A stretch of DNA of 46,480 nt, taken from Trebonia sp035294225. Its GTDB lineage: Bacteria; Actinomycetota; Actinomycetes; Streptosporangiales; Streptosporangiaceae. How positions within the stretch are numbered: position 1 is the stretch's first letter; every line of letters starts with the position of its first letter. The translations under genes and the position numbers were made by a program. The notes under the pieces are model-generated. The model ran no database searches. It worked only from the letters and a program-made list of their open reading frames with translations, and was not told the DNA's origin. The stretch lies in contig DATGLH010000052.1 of assembly GCA_035294225.1 (NCBI GenBank), positions 1 through 46,480 of the forward strand. The letters run 5' to 3'. This document shows positions 7,620-15,956 of the stretch, piece by piece.

Positions 7620-8537
7620 TCAGCCCCTCAGCTCAAGGATGTCCCGGACCGGCGTCGCCTTCCGCGACGCCGGGACGACCCTGGCGTCGTCGGCGATCAT
7701 CCCGTCGAACAGGCTGATCACCCGGTCCGCCAGGCCCGCGACCTTGGCGTCGTGCGTCACCATCAGGATCGTCTGGCCGGCGGCGTGCGCGCGGCGCAGG
7801 AGCCGCAGCACGTCGCGGGCGCTGGCGCTGTCCAGGTTGCCGGTCGGCTCATCGGCAAGCAGCAGGCTCGGCTCGTTCGCCAGCGCGCGCGCCAGCGCGA
7901 CACGCTGCTGCTCGCCGCCGGACAGGCGCGAGGGAGCCATGTCCGCCTTGGCCGACATGCCGAGCTCGGCGAGGAGTTCCGCACGGCGCCTGCGCGCCTG
8001 CCGGGGGGACGCGCCGGCCAGCAGCGCGGGCAGTTCGACGTTGTCGGCGACCGTCATGGTGGACAGCAGGTTGAAGAACTGGAACACGAAACCCACGTGC
8101 CTGCGCCGCAGGACCGCCCATGCGGCGGCGGACAGCCCGTCCACGCGCTGCCCCCGCAGCCAGATCTCCCCCCGCGTGGCCCGCTCAAGGCCCCCGAGAA
8201 CGTGCAGCAGGGTGGACTTTCCCGAGCCCGACGGCCCCATGATGGCCACGAACTCGCCGACGCCGACCTCGATGTCGACCCCCCGCACGGCCTCGACGGG
8301 CACGGCGCCGGACCGGTACACCTTGACCAGCCCCCGGGCCCGCAGGAGCGCGGGCGCCCCCGGCGCGGAACCGCCGCGGGGGTCCGCCGCGGGTCCCGCG
8401 GGAGGCCCCCCGGGAGCCAGGGGGATATGGGGGGACGGGCAGTCCTCCCCGTGGGGGGCCCGGGGGGACGGGTCCCCCCGGGAGAAGCGGCGGGGGGATC
8501 CCGGGGGGCGGTCCTCCCGGGAAAACACGCCTCTCAC
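7620..8537 (-). CDS. ABC transporter ATP-binding protein (MacB/LolD type)
   Basis: A 305-residue ATPase with Walker A GPSGSGKST (101-109), Q-loop VFQFFNLL (about 151-158), signature LSGGEQ (205-210), Walker B LLLADE (225-230), D-loop NLDS and H-loop His262. The first 65 residues are an unusual Pro/Gly/Arg-rich extension encoded by a run of G- and C-blocks. Its GTG start overlaps the PadR stop by 4 bp (GTGA), which supports the long form. A shorter protein beginning near LLRARGL (about residue 64) would be standard for the family, so the true start is uncertain. It works with the downstream permease. Confidence 0.92.
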   Translation of the reverse strand: MRGVFSREDRPPGSPRRFSRGDPSPRAPHGEDCPSPHIPLAPGGPPAGPAADPRGGSAPGAPALLRARGLVKVYRSGAVPVEAVRGVDIEVGVGEFVAIMGPSGSGKSTLLHVLGGLERATRGEIWLRGQRVDGLSAAAWAVLRRRHVGFVFQFFNLLSTMTVADNVELPALLAGASPRQARRRRAELLAELGMSAKADMAPSRLSGGEQQRVALARALANEPSLLLADEPTGNLDSASARDVLRLLRRAHAAGQTILMVTHDAKVAGLADRVISLFDGMIADDARVVPASRKATPVRDILELRG

Positions 8538-9040
8538 ACGAGTTCCTCCTGGCAGCGTTCCAGCCAGTCCAGGTCCGCCTGCAAGTGCAGGACGGCGCCC
8601 TCGACCAGCAGCCGGGCCGCGGGGCTCGCGTTATCCATGTTCGCCTGCATGTCCATCAGGCTCCGCATTATGCCGAAATAATGGTGCCGCTGGGAGTTGA
8701 TGAGCTCCATCCGGTCCGCCAGGCCGGCCAGCGGCGCCAGGATGAGCTTCATGAAGAACTCGTCACGCACCCGGGGGCCCTCGGTCGGCTCTGCCACCCA
8801 CGCGGCGAGTTCCTCACGTCCCGCGGGGGTCAGCTCGTACACGCGCTTGTTGGGACGGCTGTCCTGCTCGACGTCCTGGCTGCGGACGAGGCCGTCCTGC
8901 TCGAGCCGCTTCAGCGTGACGTAGATCTGGCCGATGTTGGGTGACGAGTACGCCTGCCCGAAGGTCTGCTCAAGGGCGAGCTTCAGCTCGTAGCCATGCG
9001 CCGGTTCCTTCGCGAGCAGCGCCAGCAGGGGCTGCCGCAC
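8534..9040 (-). CDS. PadR-family transcriptional regulator
   Basis: A 168-residue protein with a PadR winged helix (MRQPLLALLAKEPAHGYELK at the N-terminus, NIGQIYVTLKRLEQDGLV about 35-52) and a C-terminal helical PadR_C dimerisation region. The GTG start has a strong Shine-Dalgarno sequence (GGAGGAGG). PadR proteins commonly repress an adjacent multidrug or lipid-type ABC exporter and are released by its substrate. Here it is the first gene of the PadR-ATPase-permease operon and overlaps the ATPase gene by 4 bp. Confidence 0.93.
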   Translation of the reverse strand: MRQPLLALLAKEPAHGYELKLALEQTFGQAYSSPNIGQIYVTLKRLEQDGLVRSQDVEQDSRPNKRVYELTPAGREELAAWVAEPTEGPRVRDEFFMKLILAPLAGLADRMELINSQRHHYFGIMRSLMDMQANMDNASPAARLLVEGAVLHLQADLDWLERCQEELV

Positions 9041-9214
9041 CTTCTTGCCTCCTCCTGTGGAGCCGCATTAGTCAGATTATCGCCGCTCCCGGCCATCGCC
9101 TATCACTGGCAAGGCAATGCCAGCCCCGCCCGGGGAGCCTCCCGCGGCACAGGGCCGCCGCCGGCAGCCGGGGGTCCGGGGGCCGGCGGCCGTCCCCCGG
9201 ATCGGCAGAGCCCG

Positions 9215-9243
9215 TTGACATATACATAACACATGTGCATAAC
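9215..9243 (+). promoter_or_regulatory. Promoter of the sugar ABC importer operon
   Basis: TTGACA (9215-9220), a 17-bp spacer and CATAAC (9238-9243) sit in an unusually AT-rich stretch. The spacer contains the palindrome CACATGTG (9230-9237) and a nearby ATGCAT lies at 9244-9249, which could be operator elements. The first lipoprotein gene starts at 9277 behind GGAGG. Confidence 0.65.
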
Positions 9244-9276
9244 ATGCATCTATCCCAATGGAGGGCTGGAGGCAGC

Positions 9277-10578
9277 ATGAGGCGCGCGATCGCGAGAGTA
9301 CGCGTCGCCGCGGCCGTGGCAGCGGCCACGGCGGGCCTCTTGCTCGCCGCAGGATGCAGCCCCGACAGCCCTCCATCGGGCGGGGCGGCTCCCGCCGCCA
9401 ACGGGATCGGCCCCATCACCTTCGCCACCGGCAGGGACGACGCCGGGTTCTTCAGGGCGCTGATCGGGCCGTGGAACAGGCAGCACCCGGGCCAGCAGGT
9501 CACGCTGCTCTTGCTGCCCGAGGCGGCGAACGGCCAGCTCGCCCAGCTCACCGCCAATCTACAGGCGGACAGCCCGGTGTACGACGTGATCGACATGGAC
9601 GTGGTCTGGACGGCGGAGTTCGCCTCGGCCGGCTGGATCATCCCGCTCGACCCCGCCATGTTCCCGCTGGGCAGCTTCCTGCGGCCCGCCGTCGACACCG
9701 CCATGTACGGCGGCCACCTGTGGGCCGTGCCCTACTACAGCAACGCGGACCTGCTCTACTACCGCAAGGACATCCTGGCCAGGGCCGGGAAGCAGCCGCC
9801 CAGGACGTGGGCGCAGCTGGAAGAACTCGCCAAGACGGTCGCGCCGCGGTACGGGCTGCAGGGCTACGCAGGCCAGTTCGCCCCCTACGAAGGGCTCACC
9901 GTCAACTTCGCCGAGGCGGTGCAGTCGGCCGGCGGCTCGATCCTCTCCCCCGGCGGCACCGCGGTGACGGTGGACTCACCGCAGGCAGAAACCGGGCTGG
10001 ACTTCCTGGTCAGCGGACTGCGCGAGGGCTGGATCCCGAAATCCTCGCTCGGCTACGAGGAGGAATCGTCGGCGGCCGACTTCGAGTCCGGCAAGCTGCT
10101 GTTCCTCAACAACTGGCCGTTCGTCTACAGCCAGGCGAGCAAGCCGGGACCGGCCAACAAGGTCTACGGGAAGGTGGGCGTCGCCCCGCTGCCCGGCCTG
10201 AACGGGCCCGGGTCGAGCTCGCTGGGCGGCGCGAACCTGGCGGTCAGCGCCTACTCACGCCACCAGCGGACGGCCCTGGCGTTCATCCGGTACCTGACCA
10301 GCCTGCCCGAGGAAAAGCAGCTCCTCATCGACAGCGGCTTCCCGCCGGTCTGGGCGGAGCTCTACTCCGATCCCGCCATGATCAAGCGCTTCCCCTATCT
10401 GCCCGTGGTCAAGAAGGCCATCCTCGCGGCCCGGCCGCGGCCCTCGATCACCAACTACGACCAGGCCAGCCTGGTCATCTCCAGCGCCGTTTACCAGGCG
10501 CTCAGCTTCCGGAAGACGCCGCAGCAGGCCCTCGCCGAGATGTCCGCTCAGCTCACGCAGATCATCCGGGACGGATAA
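9277..10578 (+). CDS. Extracellular solute-binding lipoprotein of a sugar-type ABC importer (first copy)
   Basis: A 433-residue family-1 solute-binding protein. It has a basic N-terminus, a hydrophobic segment and the lipobox LAAGC with lipidated Cys27. A low-complexity linker leads into a periplasmic-binding fold: YDVIDMDVVWTAEFASAGWI (hinge-proximal), GHLWAVPYYSNADLLYYRKDIL and FLNNWPFVYS are typical of maltose/trehalose-type binding proteins. The ATG at 9277 is chosen for its ribosome-binding site (GGAGG) and because it places the signal peptide correctly. It is first in an operon with a second binding protein and two permeases. The sugar is not known. Confidence 0.92.
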   Translation: MRRAIARVRVAAAVAAATAGLLLAAGCSPDSPPSGGAAPAANGIGPITFATGRDDAGFFRALIGPWNRQHPGQQVTLLLLPEAANGQLAQLTANLQADSPVYDVIDMDVVWTAEFASAGWIIPLDPAMFPLGSFLRPAVDTAMYGGHLWAVPYYSNADLLYYRKDILARAGKQPPRTWAQLEELAKTVAPRYGLQGYAGQFAPYEGLTVNFAEAVQSAGGSILSPGGTAVTVDSPQAETGLDFLVSGLREGWIPKSSLGYEEESSAADFESGKLLFLNNWPFVYSQASKPGPANKVYGKVGVAPLPGLNGPGSSSLGGANLAVSAYSRHQRTALAFIRYLTSLPEEKQLLIDSGFPPVWAELYSDPAMIKRFPYLPVVKKAILAARPRPSITNYDQASLVISSAVYQALSFRKTPQQALAEMSAQLTQIIRDG

Positions 10579-10582
10579 GCGC

Positions 10583-10606
10583 GGACGGGGACAGACAGCC
10601 CCGCCC
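10583..10606 (+). other. Intercistronic hairpin between the two binding-protein genes
   Basis: GGACGGGG and CCCCGCCC can pair (7 of 8) around an 8-nt loop directly after the first lipoprotein stop. There is no U run. Such hairpins often stabilise upstream binding-protein mRNA or partially terminate transcription. Confidence 0.35.
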
Positions 10607-10655
10607 GTTCGGAAAATCGGAAAATCAGCTACTCACCGTAATGAGGTGGTTTCGC

Positions 10656-11942
10656 ATGCCCAGAAGGAGACCGGCGCGATGGCGTGCCGGAGCGGTAACC
10701 GTCGCCGCCGCGGCGCTGGCCACGGGCGCCGCGGCCTGTAGTTCGAGCTCGTCCAGCTCCTCGGTCTCGGCCAGCGCCACGCAGACGATCGTGTTCGCCG
10801 AGTCCGGGCTCGGCACCGAGGGCCAGCAGACTCAGGCCGCGATCAACGCCTTCGAGAAGGCCAACCCGAACATCAAGGTCACCATCCAGGTGCTGTCGTC
10901 CGACTCGACGACCTACCTGTCGCAGCTCGAGCACGACTTCATCTCGGGCTCGTCGACGCCGGACGTGTTCGAGTCCGACGTGACGTACCCGGCGAAGTTC
11001 GCGCAGGCGGGCTGGGTGCTGCCGCTGACCCAGTTCAAGCCGGACATGAGCCAGTTCTTCCCGCACGAGGTCGCGGCCGGCACCTACAACGGGACCTATT
11101 ACGCGGTCCCCTGGTTCGACAACCCGGAGGGCCTGTTCTACCGGACCGACCTGATCAAGACCCCGCCGGCGAGCCCGGCGCAGGTGGTCAGCGACGCCGA
11201 GGCCGCCATGAAGGCGGACAAGTCCCTCAAGGAGGGCCTCGCCTTCGAGGCGGACAAGTACGAGGGCGCGATCACCGCGTTCCTCACCGTGGACTCGGCG
11301 TTCGGCGGGACGCTGAACCCGTCCGACGTGAACACGCCGGGCAACGTGGCGGCGCTGAAGTGGCTGCACGACGCCATCTACGTCAACCACATCGCGCCCC
11401 AGGCGGTGACCGGCTGGCAGGAGGGCCAGGTCGAGCAGCAGTTCGTGTCCGGATACACGCCCTTCGCGATCGACTACCCGTTCGTCGAGGCCCAGCCGAT
11501 GGCCGCGGCCGTGAAGGGGCATGTCGGATACATCCCGTTCCCGGCCGGTCCCGGGGGAACTCCGGGGTCGGCACTCGGCGGCGAGATGCTGGCGATCAAC
11601 GCCAAGACCGCGCACGCCGCGGCGGCGTGGAAGCTGATCCAGTACCTGACCAGCCCGTCGGTGGAGACCGCCCGGGCGATCGCGGTGGGCGACCCGCCCT
11701 CGCTGCCGAGCGCGTACACGCCCGCGCTGTACGCCAAGGCGCCTTACTTCCAGAACGTGAAGACGCTCAACCAGTACTCCGCGCCCCGGCCGGTGACCCC
11801 GAACTACCTCCAGGTCTCCTCCGACCTGCAGACGCTGTTCTCGTCGGTGTACGCGAACCCGAGCCCGAACGCCGCGGCCGCCGCCTTCGCGGCGGGCGCC
11901 GCGTCCATCAAGTCCGACGCGGCAGCCACACCAGGCAGCTAG
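10656..11942 (+). CDS. Extracellular solute-binding lipoprotein of a sugar-type ABC importer (second copy)
   Basis: A 428-residue family-1 solute-binding protein with a lipoprotein signal ending GAAAC (Cys28) and then a serine-rich linker. Conserved fold features include FEKANPNIKVTIQVLSSDST, SGSSTPDVFESDVTYPAKFAQAGWVLPL and YYAVPWFDNPEGLFYRTDLI. An earlier in-frame ATG (10641) is possible, but the ATG at 10656 has GAGGTGG at the right distance. It differs clearly in sequence from the preceding binding protein, so the two probably bind different ligands or arose by ancient duplication. The permease genes start 4 bp downstream. Confidence 0.93.
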   Translation: MPRRRPARWRAGAVTVAAAALATGAAACSSSSSSSSVSASATQTIVFAESGLGTEGQQTQAAINAFEKANPNIKVTIQVLSSDSTTYLSQLEHDFISGSSTPDVFESDVTYPAKFAQAGWVLPLTQFKPDMSQFFPHEVAAGTYNGTYYAVPWFDNPEGLFYRTDLIKTPPASPAQVVSDAEAAMKADKSLKEGLAFEADKYEGAITAFLTVDSAFGGTLNPSDVNTPGNVAALKWLHDAIYVNHIAPQAVTGWQEGQVEQQFVSGYTPFAIDYPFVEAQPMAAAVKGHVGYIPFPAGPGGTPGSALGGEMLAINAKTAHAAAAWKLIQYLTSPSVETARAIAVGDPPSLPSAYTPALYAKAPYFQNVKTLNQYSAPRPVTPNYLQVSSDLQTLFSSVYANPSPNAAAAAFAAGAASIKSDAAATPGS

Positions 11943-11946
11943 CGCG

Positions 11947-12948
11947 ATGACTGCCGTTGAGGACACGGGGGCGGAAGGGCGGCCCGCACGCGCGGGCCGC
12001 CCGGCCCTGGTCAGGCGCCTGGCCCCGCAGCGGCGCCCGAGCCGCCCCGCGGCGGTCGGGCACGCGCGGGAGACCAGCGACCGGCGCCTCGGCTACCTGC
12101 TGGTGGCGCCGGTGGTCATCCTGCTCCTCGCGATCACCGCCTACCCGCTGGTCTACAACATCTGGAACTCGTTCCACTTCGACAACCTGTCGTACGGGAG
12201 CCTGCCGCACAACTTCGTCGGCTGGTCGAACTTCAGCAAGATGTTCTCCTCGCCGGCGTGGGTGGCGGCGCTGGAGCGCACGCTGGTCTTCACCGTGGTG
12301 ACGATCGTGTTCGACATGGTGGTGGGGATCGCCCTGGCGCTGATGATGCACCGCCAGTTCCGCGGCCGGGGCTTCCTCCGCGCCGCGGTCCTCGTACCGT
12401 GGGCGATGCCGACGGTGGTCTCCGCGATGCTGTGGAAGACGATGTTCGACCCGAGCGCGGGCTTCGTCGACTACATCCTCGGCGCGTTCCATCCCGCCTG
12501 GTCGGGCATCGCCTGGCTGGGCGCCAGCGTGTGGCGCTCATGGGCGGCGATCTTCATCGCGGACTCGTGGAAGAACATCCCGTTCGTCGCGATCCTGCTG
12601 CTGGCGGGCTTGCAGGTGATACCGGACGACGTCTACGAGGCCGCCCGGATGGACGGGGCCTCCTGGTGGCAGTCCTTCACCCGGGTGACGCTGCCGCTGC
12701 TGAGGCCCGCGCTCTCGGTGGCGCTGATCTTCCGCACGCTACAGGCACTGCTGGTGTTCGACGTCATCTACATCATGACCGGCGGCGGCCCTGGTACTTC
12801 CACGGAGAGCCTGGCCTACCTGAACTACCAGACGTTCATCATCAACACCGACTTCGGGCTGGGCGGCGCGATGTCCATCATGCTGGTCGTCCTGGCCCTC
12901 GCCGTATCGTTCGTCTACGTCAGGGCGTTCCGCCCGGCGACCTCCTGA
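11947..12948 (+). CDS. Sugar ABC transporter permease, MalF/UgpA type
   Basis: A 333-residue protein with a cytoplasmic, basic N-terminus (about 1-45), six predicted membrane helices (first about 49-68) and the cytoplasmic EAA loop EAARMDGASWWQSFTRVTLP (231-250) that docks the ATPase. It pairs with the next gene to form the membrane channel. No ATP-binding gene is present. In Actinomycetes such importers commonly share one MsiK-type ATPase encoded elsewhere, and this is inferred here. Confidence 0.95.
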   Translation: MTAVEDTGAEGRPARAGRPALVRRLAPQRRPSRPAAVGHARETSDRRLGYLLVAPVVILLLAITAYPLVYNIWNSFHFDNLSYGSLPHNFVGWSNFSKMFSSPAWVAALERTLVFTVVTIVFDMVVGIALALMMHRQFRGRGFLRAAVLVPWAMPTVVSAMLWKTMFDPSAGFVDYILGAFHPAWSGIAWLGASVWRSWAAIFIADSWKNIPFVAILLLAGLQVIPDDVYEAARMDGASWWQSFTRVTLPLLRPALSVALIFRTLQALLVFDVIYIMTGGGPGTSTESLAYLNYQTFIINTDFGLGGAMSIMLVVLALAVSFVYVRAFRPATS

Positions 12949-12960
12949 GAGGGGGAACGC

Positions 12961-13875
12961 ATGACTAGCGCAGTCGCGGACGGCCTGCCCGCGCCCGCCG
13001 TGGCGGCCCGCGCCGCCCGCGGGCGGCGCCGGACCCCGGCCGGCAAGGTCATCAGGGAGACGCTCTTCTACATCGCGGTCGTCGTCGTGGTGCTGATCGC
13101 GCTGTTCCCGTTCTACTGGATCCTGCGTACCTCCCTGCTGTCCAACAGCCAGGTCGCGGCGGGAGTGGGAGGCGCCAACGGCATCATCCCGTCGCACCTG
13201 TCCGGCGCCGCGTACAAGGACGTGTTCACCCAGGGCTCGTTCCTGACCCCGCTGGTGAACAGCATCATCGTCGCGCTGGCCACCACGGCGGTCACGATCG
13301 TCGTCGCCTCCATGGCGGGCTATGCCCTGGCGCGGCTGCACATCAGGGGAACCGGGGCCATCTTGGCGTTCATCCTGCTCGCCGGGTTCTTCCCGGTGCT
13401 CGCGATGATCGGGCCGCTGTTCCTGGTGCTGCGCTCGCTGGGGATGCTCAACAACATCTACCCGCTGATCATCGTCTACCTCGTCTACACGCTGCCCATC
13501 GCCACCTGGCTGCTGAAGAACTTCTTCGAGCAGATCCCCGCGGAGCTGGAGGACGCCGCCCTCGTGGACGGGGCCACCCGGCTGCAGACGCTGCGGAAGG
13601 TGGTCATCCCGGTCGCCATCCCCGCCGTGTTCACCGCCGCGATCTTGTCTTTCATCCTGGCGTGGAACGACTTCGCGTTCGCGGTGTCGTTCCTGACCTC
13701 GACCGGCCACTTCACGGCGCCGCTGGCCATCACCACGTTCGGGCAGAGCCAGTTCCAGACCTTCTACAACCTGATCGACGCGGCGGTGGTCATCATCTCG
13801 ATCCCCATCGCGCTGCTCGTGCTGTTCGCCCAGCGGCGGATCGTCGCGGGGCTGACCGCCGGCTCGTTCCGGTGA
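12961..13875 (+). CDS. Sugar ABC transporter permease, MalG/UgpE type
   Basis: A 304-residue protein with six predicted membrane helices and the EAA-loop equivalent EDAALVDGATRLQTLRKVVI (197-216). Family-typical segments are FPFYWILRTSLL (about 49-60) near the first helix and the terminal basic QRRIVAGLTAGSFR. A GAGGGG Shine-Dalgarno sequence precedes the ATG. It is the last gene of the importer operon and heterodimerises with the preceding permease. Confidence 0.95.
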   Translation: MTSAVADGLPAPAVAARAARGRRRTPAGKVIRETLFYIAVVVVVLIALFPFYWILRTSLLSNSQVAAGVGGANGIIPSHLSGAAYKDVFTQGSFLTPLVNSIIVALATTAVTIVVASMAGYALARLHIRGTGAILAFILLAGFFPVLAMIGPLFLVLRSLGMLNNIYPLIIVYLVYTLPIATWLLKNFFEQIPAELEDAALVDGATRLQTLRKVVIPVAIPAVFTAAILSFILAWNDFAFAVSFLTSTGHFTAPLAITTFGQSQFQTFYNLIDAAVVIISIPIALLVLFAQRRIVAGLTAGSFR

Positions 13876-13899
13876 GGATCGCCGGCAAGGCTGGGGCGA

Positions 13900-14592
13900 T
13901 CACCGGCCGAGCCGCGCCTGCAAGTCGTCGAGCCGGGCGTGCAGCAGCGCTATCTCGGCGCTGAGCACGGCGAACGGCGACTCCTCCGCCGCGGCGGCGC
14001 CCGCGGGCGCCGCCGCGGACGGCCCTGTCCCGGCCGCGGTGAGCGCGGGGGCGACGAGGACGGGCCCGTCAAGGCGCGCGGCGAACCCGGCCATGCTCAG
14101 CACCGGCCGGCCCGCCGCGCACCGGCCGCACACCGGGGTCAGGTGCCGCCAGCCCACCAGGCCGGTGCCCGCGTCCGCCAGCGCGGTTCCCGGCCGCCCG
14201 CAGCCGCACCGGCTGTCCGCGATCACGCGGATCCGCTGCCTGCTGTACCGGAGCCCGCGCTCGTAGCGTATGTACCGGCCGGACGCGGTGACCTCAAGCA
14301 GCAGCGCCGAGCGGTTGGCGGTCGCGCAGCCGAGGGCCCTGGCGTCGGAAAGCTCGTGCAGGCAGTAGAAGCCGCACCCGCACCACCGGCGCGGCGGCCG
14401 GTGGCGCCCGTTCCACACGCAGGCCGCGTCCGCGGTCACGCCGTACACCTGGCTCGAACCGAGCGTCAGCCCCGCGAAGCCCGTCCTGGCCCCGTCCGCG
14501 GACACCACCGCCTGCGCCAGCTTGTAGCCGGTGAACGGCCGCTCCGGGCGCTCGCCCCGGACGGACCGCGCCGGCCTGGGAATCCGCAGCAC
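13900..14592 (-). CDS. Uncharacterised cysteine-rich protein with CxC motifs
   Basis: A 230-residue protein, not assigned to a named family. It contains nine cysteines: C58, the cluster WCGCGFYC (71, 73, 77), C89, CGC (129, 131) and CxxC (155, 158), which looks like one or two zinc sites. A Pro/Ala-rich linker (about 175-204) is followed by a short C-terminal heptad-like helix (about 205-229), suggesting oligomerisation. The GTG start lies 24 bp after the stop of a 44-codon gene with an excellent ribosome-binding site, so both are likely one operon, divergent from the 310-residue unknown protein. The GC-biased codons support coding; the function is unknown. Confidence 0.7.
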   Translation of the reverse strand: MLRIPRPARSVRGERPERPFTGYKLAQAVVSADGARTGFAGLTLGSSQVYGVTADAACVWNGRHRPPRRWCGCGFYCLHELSDARALGCATANRSALLLEVTASGRYIRYERGLRYSRQRIRVIADSRCGCGRPGTALADAGTGLVGWRHLTPVCGRCAAGRPVLSMAGFAARLDGPVLVAPALTAAGTGPSAAAPAGAAAAEESPFAVLSAEIALLHARLDDLQARLGR

Positions 14593-14616
14593 CGCAGTGC
14601 CTACCCGTCCGCCAGG

Positions 14617-14751
14617 TCAGCCCGCGGCGACAGCCCGCTCGGGCTCGGGAGCGGCCTGGGCCCGTTCCGGGTCCGGAACCGGGGCCTCCGCCGGTGCGCA
14701 GGCCTCGGTGTCCTCGACGTAGCCCGCCGCCTTTTCCTTGCCGAGTCGCAT
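14617..14751 (-). CDS. Small acidic, proline/alanine-rich peptide (44 aa)
   Basis: A 44-residue ORF preceded by a near-ideal Shine-Dalgarno sequence (AGAGGAGG) at the correct distance from its ATG. The product starts MRLGKEKAAGYVEDTEACAP and continues with an imperfect 9-residue repeat, PDPERAQAA / PEPERAVAA. It has one cysteine, no hydrophobic segment and no recognised family. It is the first gene of the operon with the cysteine-rich protein. It could be a small structural or regulatory protein or a modified-peptide precursor; nothing in the sequence decides between these. Confidence 0.55.
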   Translation of the reverse strand: MRLGKEKAAGYVEDTEACAPAEAPVPDPERAQAAPEPERAVAAG

Positions 14752-14833
14752 GCTCGTACCTCCTCTTCACTGGAGTACCCCCGGCTGGGTCATCCCCACA
14801 CATGGTGGCAGATGCGGATGCGCGCGACGGGGG

Positions 14834-14839
14834 TATTAG
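14834..14839 (+). promoter_or_regulatory. Probable -10 box for the 310-residue unknown gene (leaderless)
   Basis: TATTAG lies six bases before the ATG at 14846 and there is no Shine-Dalgarno sequence, consistent with leaderless transcription. Confidence 0.4.
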
Positions 14840-14845
14840 TGTGCT

Positions 14846-15778
14846 ATGGACACGACTGCTACCGGATACGCCGAATATCTCACCGAAGCGGATCTGCGGC
14901 TGCTCGCCCGCGCCGTAGGGCTGTCCGAGAAGGCGGTGGCCGGGCTGGCCGACGATCCCAGCGCCATCGAAGGCCTGCTGGCCGACCCGCGGGTGTTCGA
15001 CGCGGTGTTCGGCGCCAGCGATGAGATGGTCTTCGTGTCACCGTTCCTCGCGTTCGGGGTGGCGGTGCACCGCGCGGTCGCCGATCTGGCGGCCATGGAC
15101 TACGTTCCTGAGCGTTCCGGGCTGCGGCAGCGGATCCCCCTGTTCGACGCCCCGGAACTGCGCGACTTCCTCGGCTCTGCGCAGCGGCGCCTGTTCCTGG
15201 CCGAGCTGCTCGCGTCCTTCACCCGCGTCGCCAGCGGGCGGTACCGGGTGCCGTCGCGCTGGGGCGGCCGGCCCGTACCGGGCACCGGGTCCGGCGCTGA
15301 GGCCGGCTCCGGCCCCGGCTCTGGCCCCGGGGGCCGGCCGCGGACGCGGCGGTTCAGCGAGCTGGACCCGGTGCGGCTGGCCGGGCTGCTGGACGTCGTG
15401 CCGGAAGAGTCCCGGCCCGGCATCTACCGCAGGCTCGGTGACGTGTCCCTGTTCCTGTCCGGGGTGTTCCCCGACTACTCCGCCATGCACGCCCTCGGGC
15501 CTGTGGACGTGTCCCGGCTGCTGCGCTCCGCGCGGGTCCCGGCGGGCGACCGGGACGACCTGGCCACCGCTCCGGCACTGGACCTGCTCGAATACCTGGG
15601 CGCGCGCTGGTACCGCGCCGCGCTGGCGGCCGCCCCGGTGCGGACCGCGCGGCTGGAGGTCGTCGAGGAGGTCGCGGGCCGGTTCCGGCAGGCACGCAGG
15701 GTGCTGAACCACCTGGCCGACCGGTACCTGCTCGGCTCGGCGGGCGGTTCCTGGCTCCCCCGCCCGGGCACATCCTGA
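14846..15778 (+). CDS. Uncharacterised actinobacterial protein (310 aa)
   Basis: A soluble protein with no signal peptide or membrane helix and no named family recognised. The N-terminal part is helical and leucine-rich (YLTEADLRLLARAVGLSE). A Gly/Ser/Pro linker (about 150-175, GSGAEAGSGPGSGPGG) separates it from a second helical half containing RRLGDVSLFLSGVFPDY (about 197-213) and RFRQARRVLNHLADRYLLGS near the end. Codon bias is strongly coding. It is divergent from the peptide/cysteine-rich pair, with 94 bp between the starts, so the three genes may be co-regulated. The first copy of the 68-nt repeat follows 62 bp after its stop. Confidence 0.72.
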   Translation: MDTTATGYAEYLTEADLRLLARAVGLSEKAVAGLADDPSAIEGLLADPRVFDAVFGASDEMVFVSPFLAFGVAVHRAVADLAAMDYVPERSGLRQRIPLFDAPELRDFLGSAQRRLFLAELLASFTRVASGRYRVPSRWGGRPVPGTGSGAEAGSGPGSGPGGRPRTRRFSELDPVRLAGLLDVVPEESRPGIYRRLGDVSLFLSGVFPDYSAMHALGPVDVSRLLRSARVPAGDRDDLATAPALDLLEYLGARWYRAALAAAPVRTARLEVVEEVAGRFRQARRVLNHLADRYLLGSAGGSWLPRPGTS

Positions 15779-15840
15779 ACGGGGTGCCCGGGCGCGGAGC
15801 CCGGGGGGATCAGCGGCGCGGCCCCCGCCGGGGTCCTCGG

Positions 15841-15908
15841 GAACCGAAAAATCTTTCACCGAGAAGGATTTATTCGGTATAGGTGCGGAAATCTTACCGG
15901 ATCATGGT
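15841..15908 (+). repeat. 68-nt structured AT-rich element, copy A
   Basis: Starts GAACCGAAAAATCTTTCA, identical over 18 nt to copies B and C. The stem ATTCGGTA / TACCGGAT lies at element positions 32-39 and 55-62. Relative to the other copies, the A-T pair at 38-56 is changed to T-A, and there is one T-G pair that is stable only as RNA of the plus strand. It lies between the convergent 310-residue gene and the serine hydrolase gene. Confidence 0.8.
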
Positions 15909-15956
15909 CGGCGGCCCCGGGCTATGGGACCAGGATCGCCGGGCGGGCGGCGGCGG

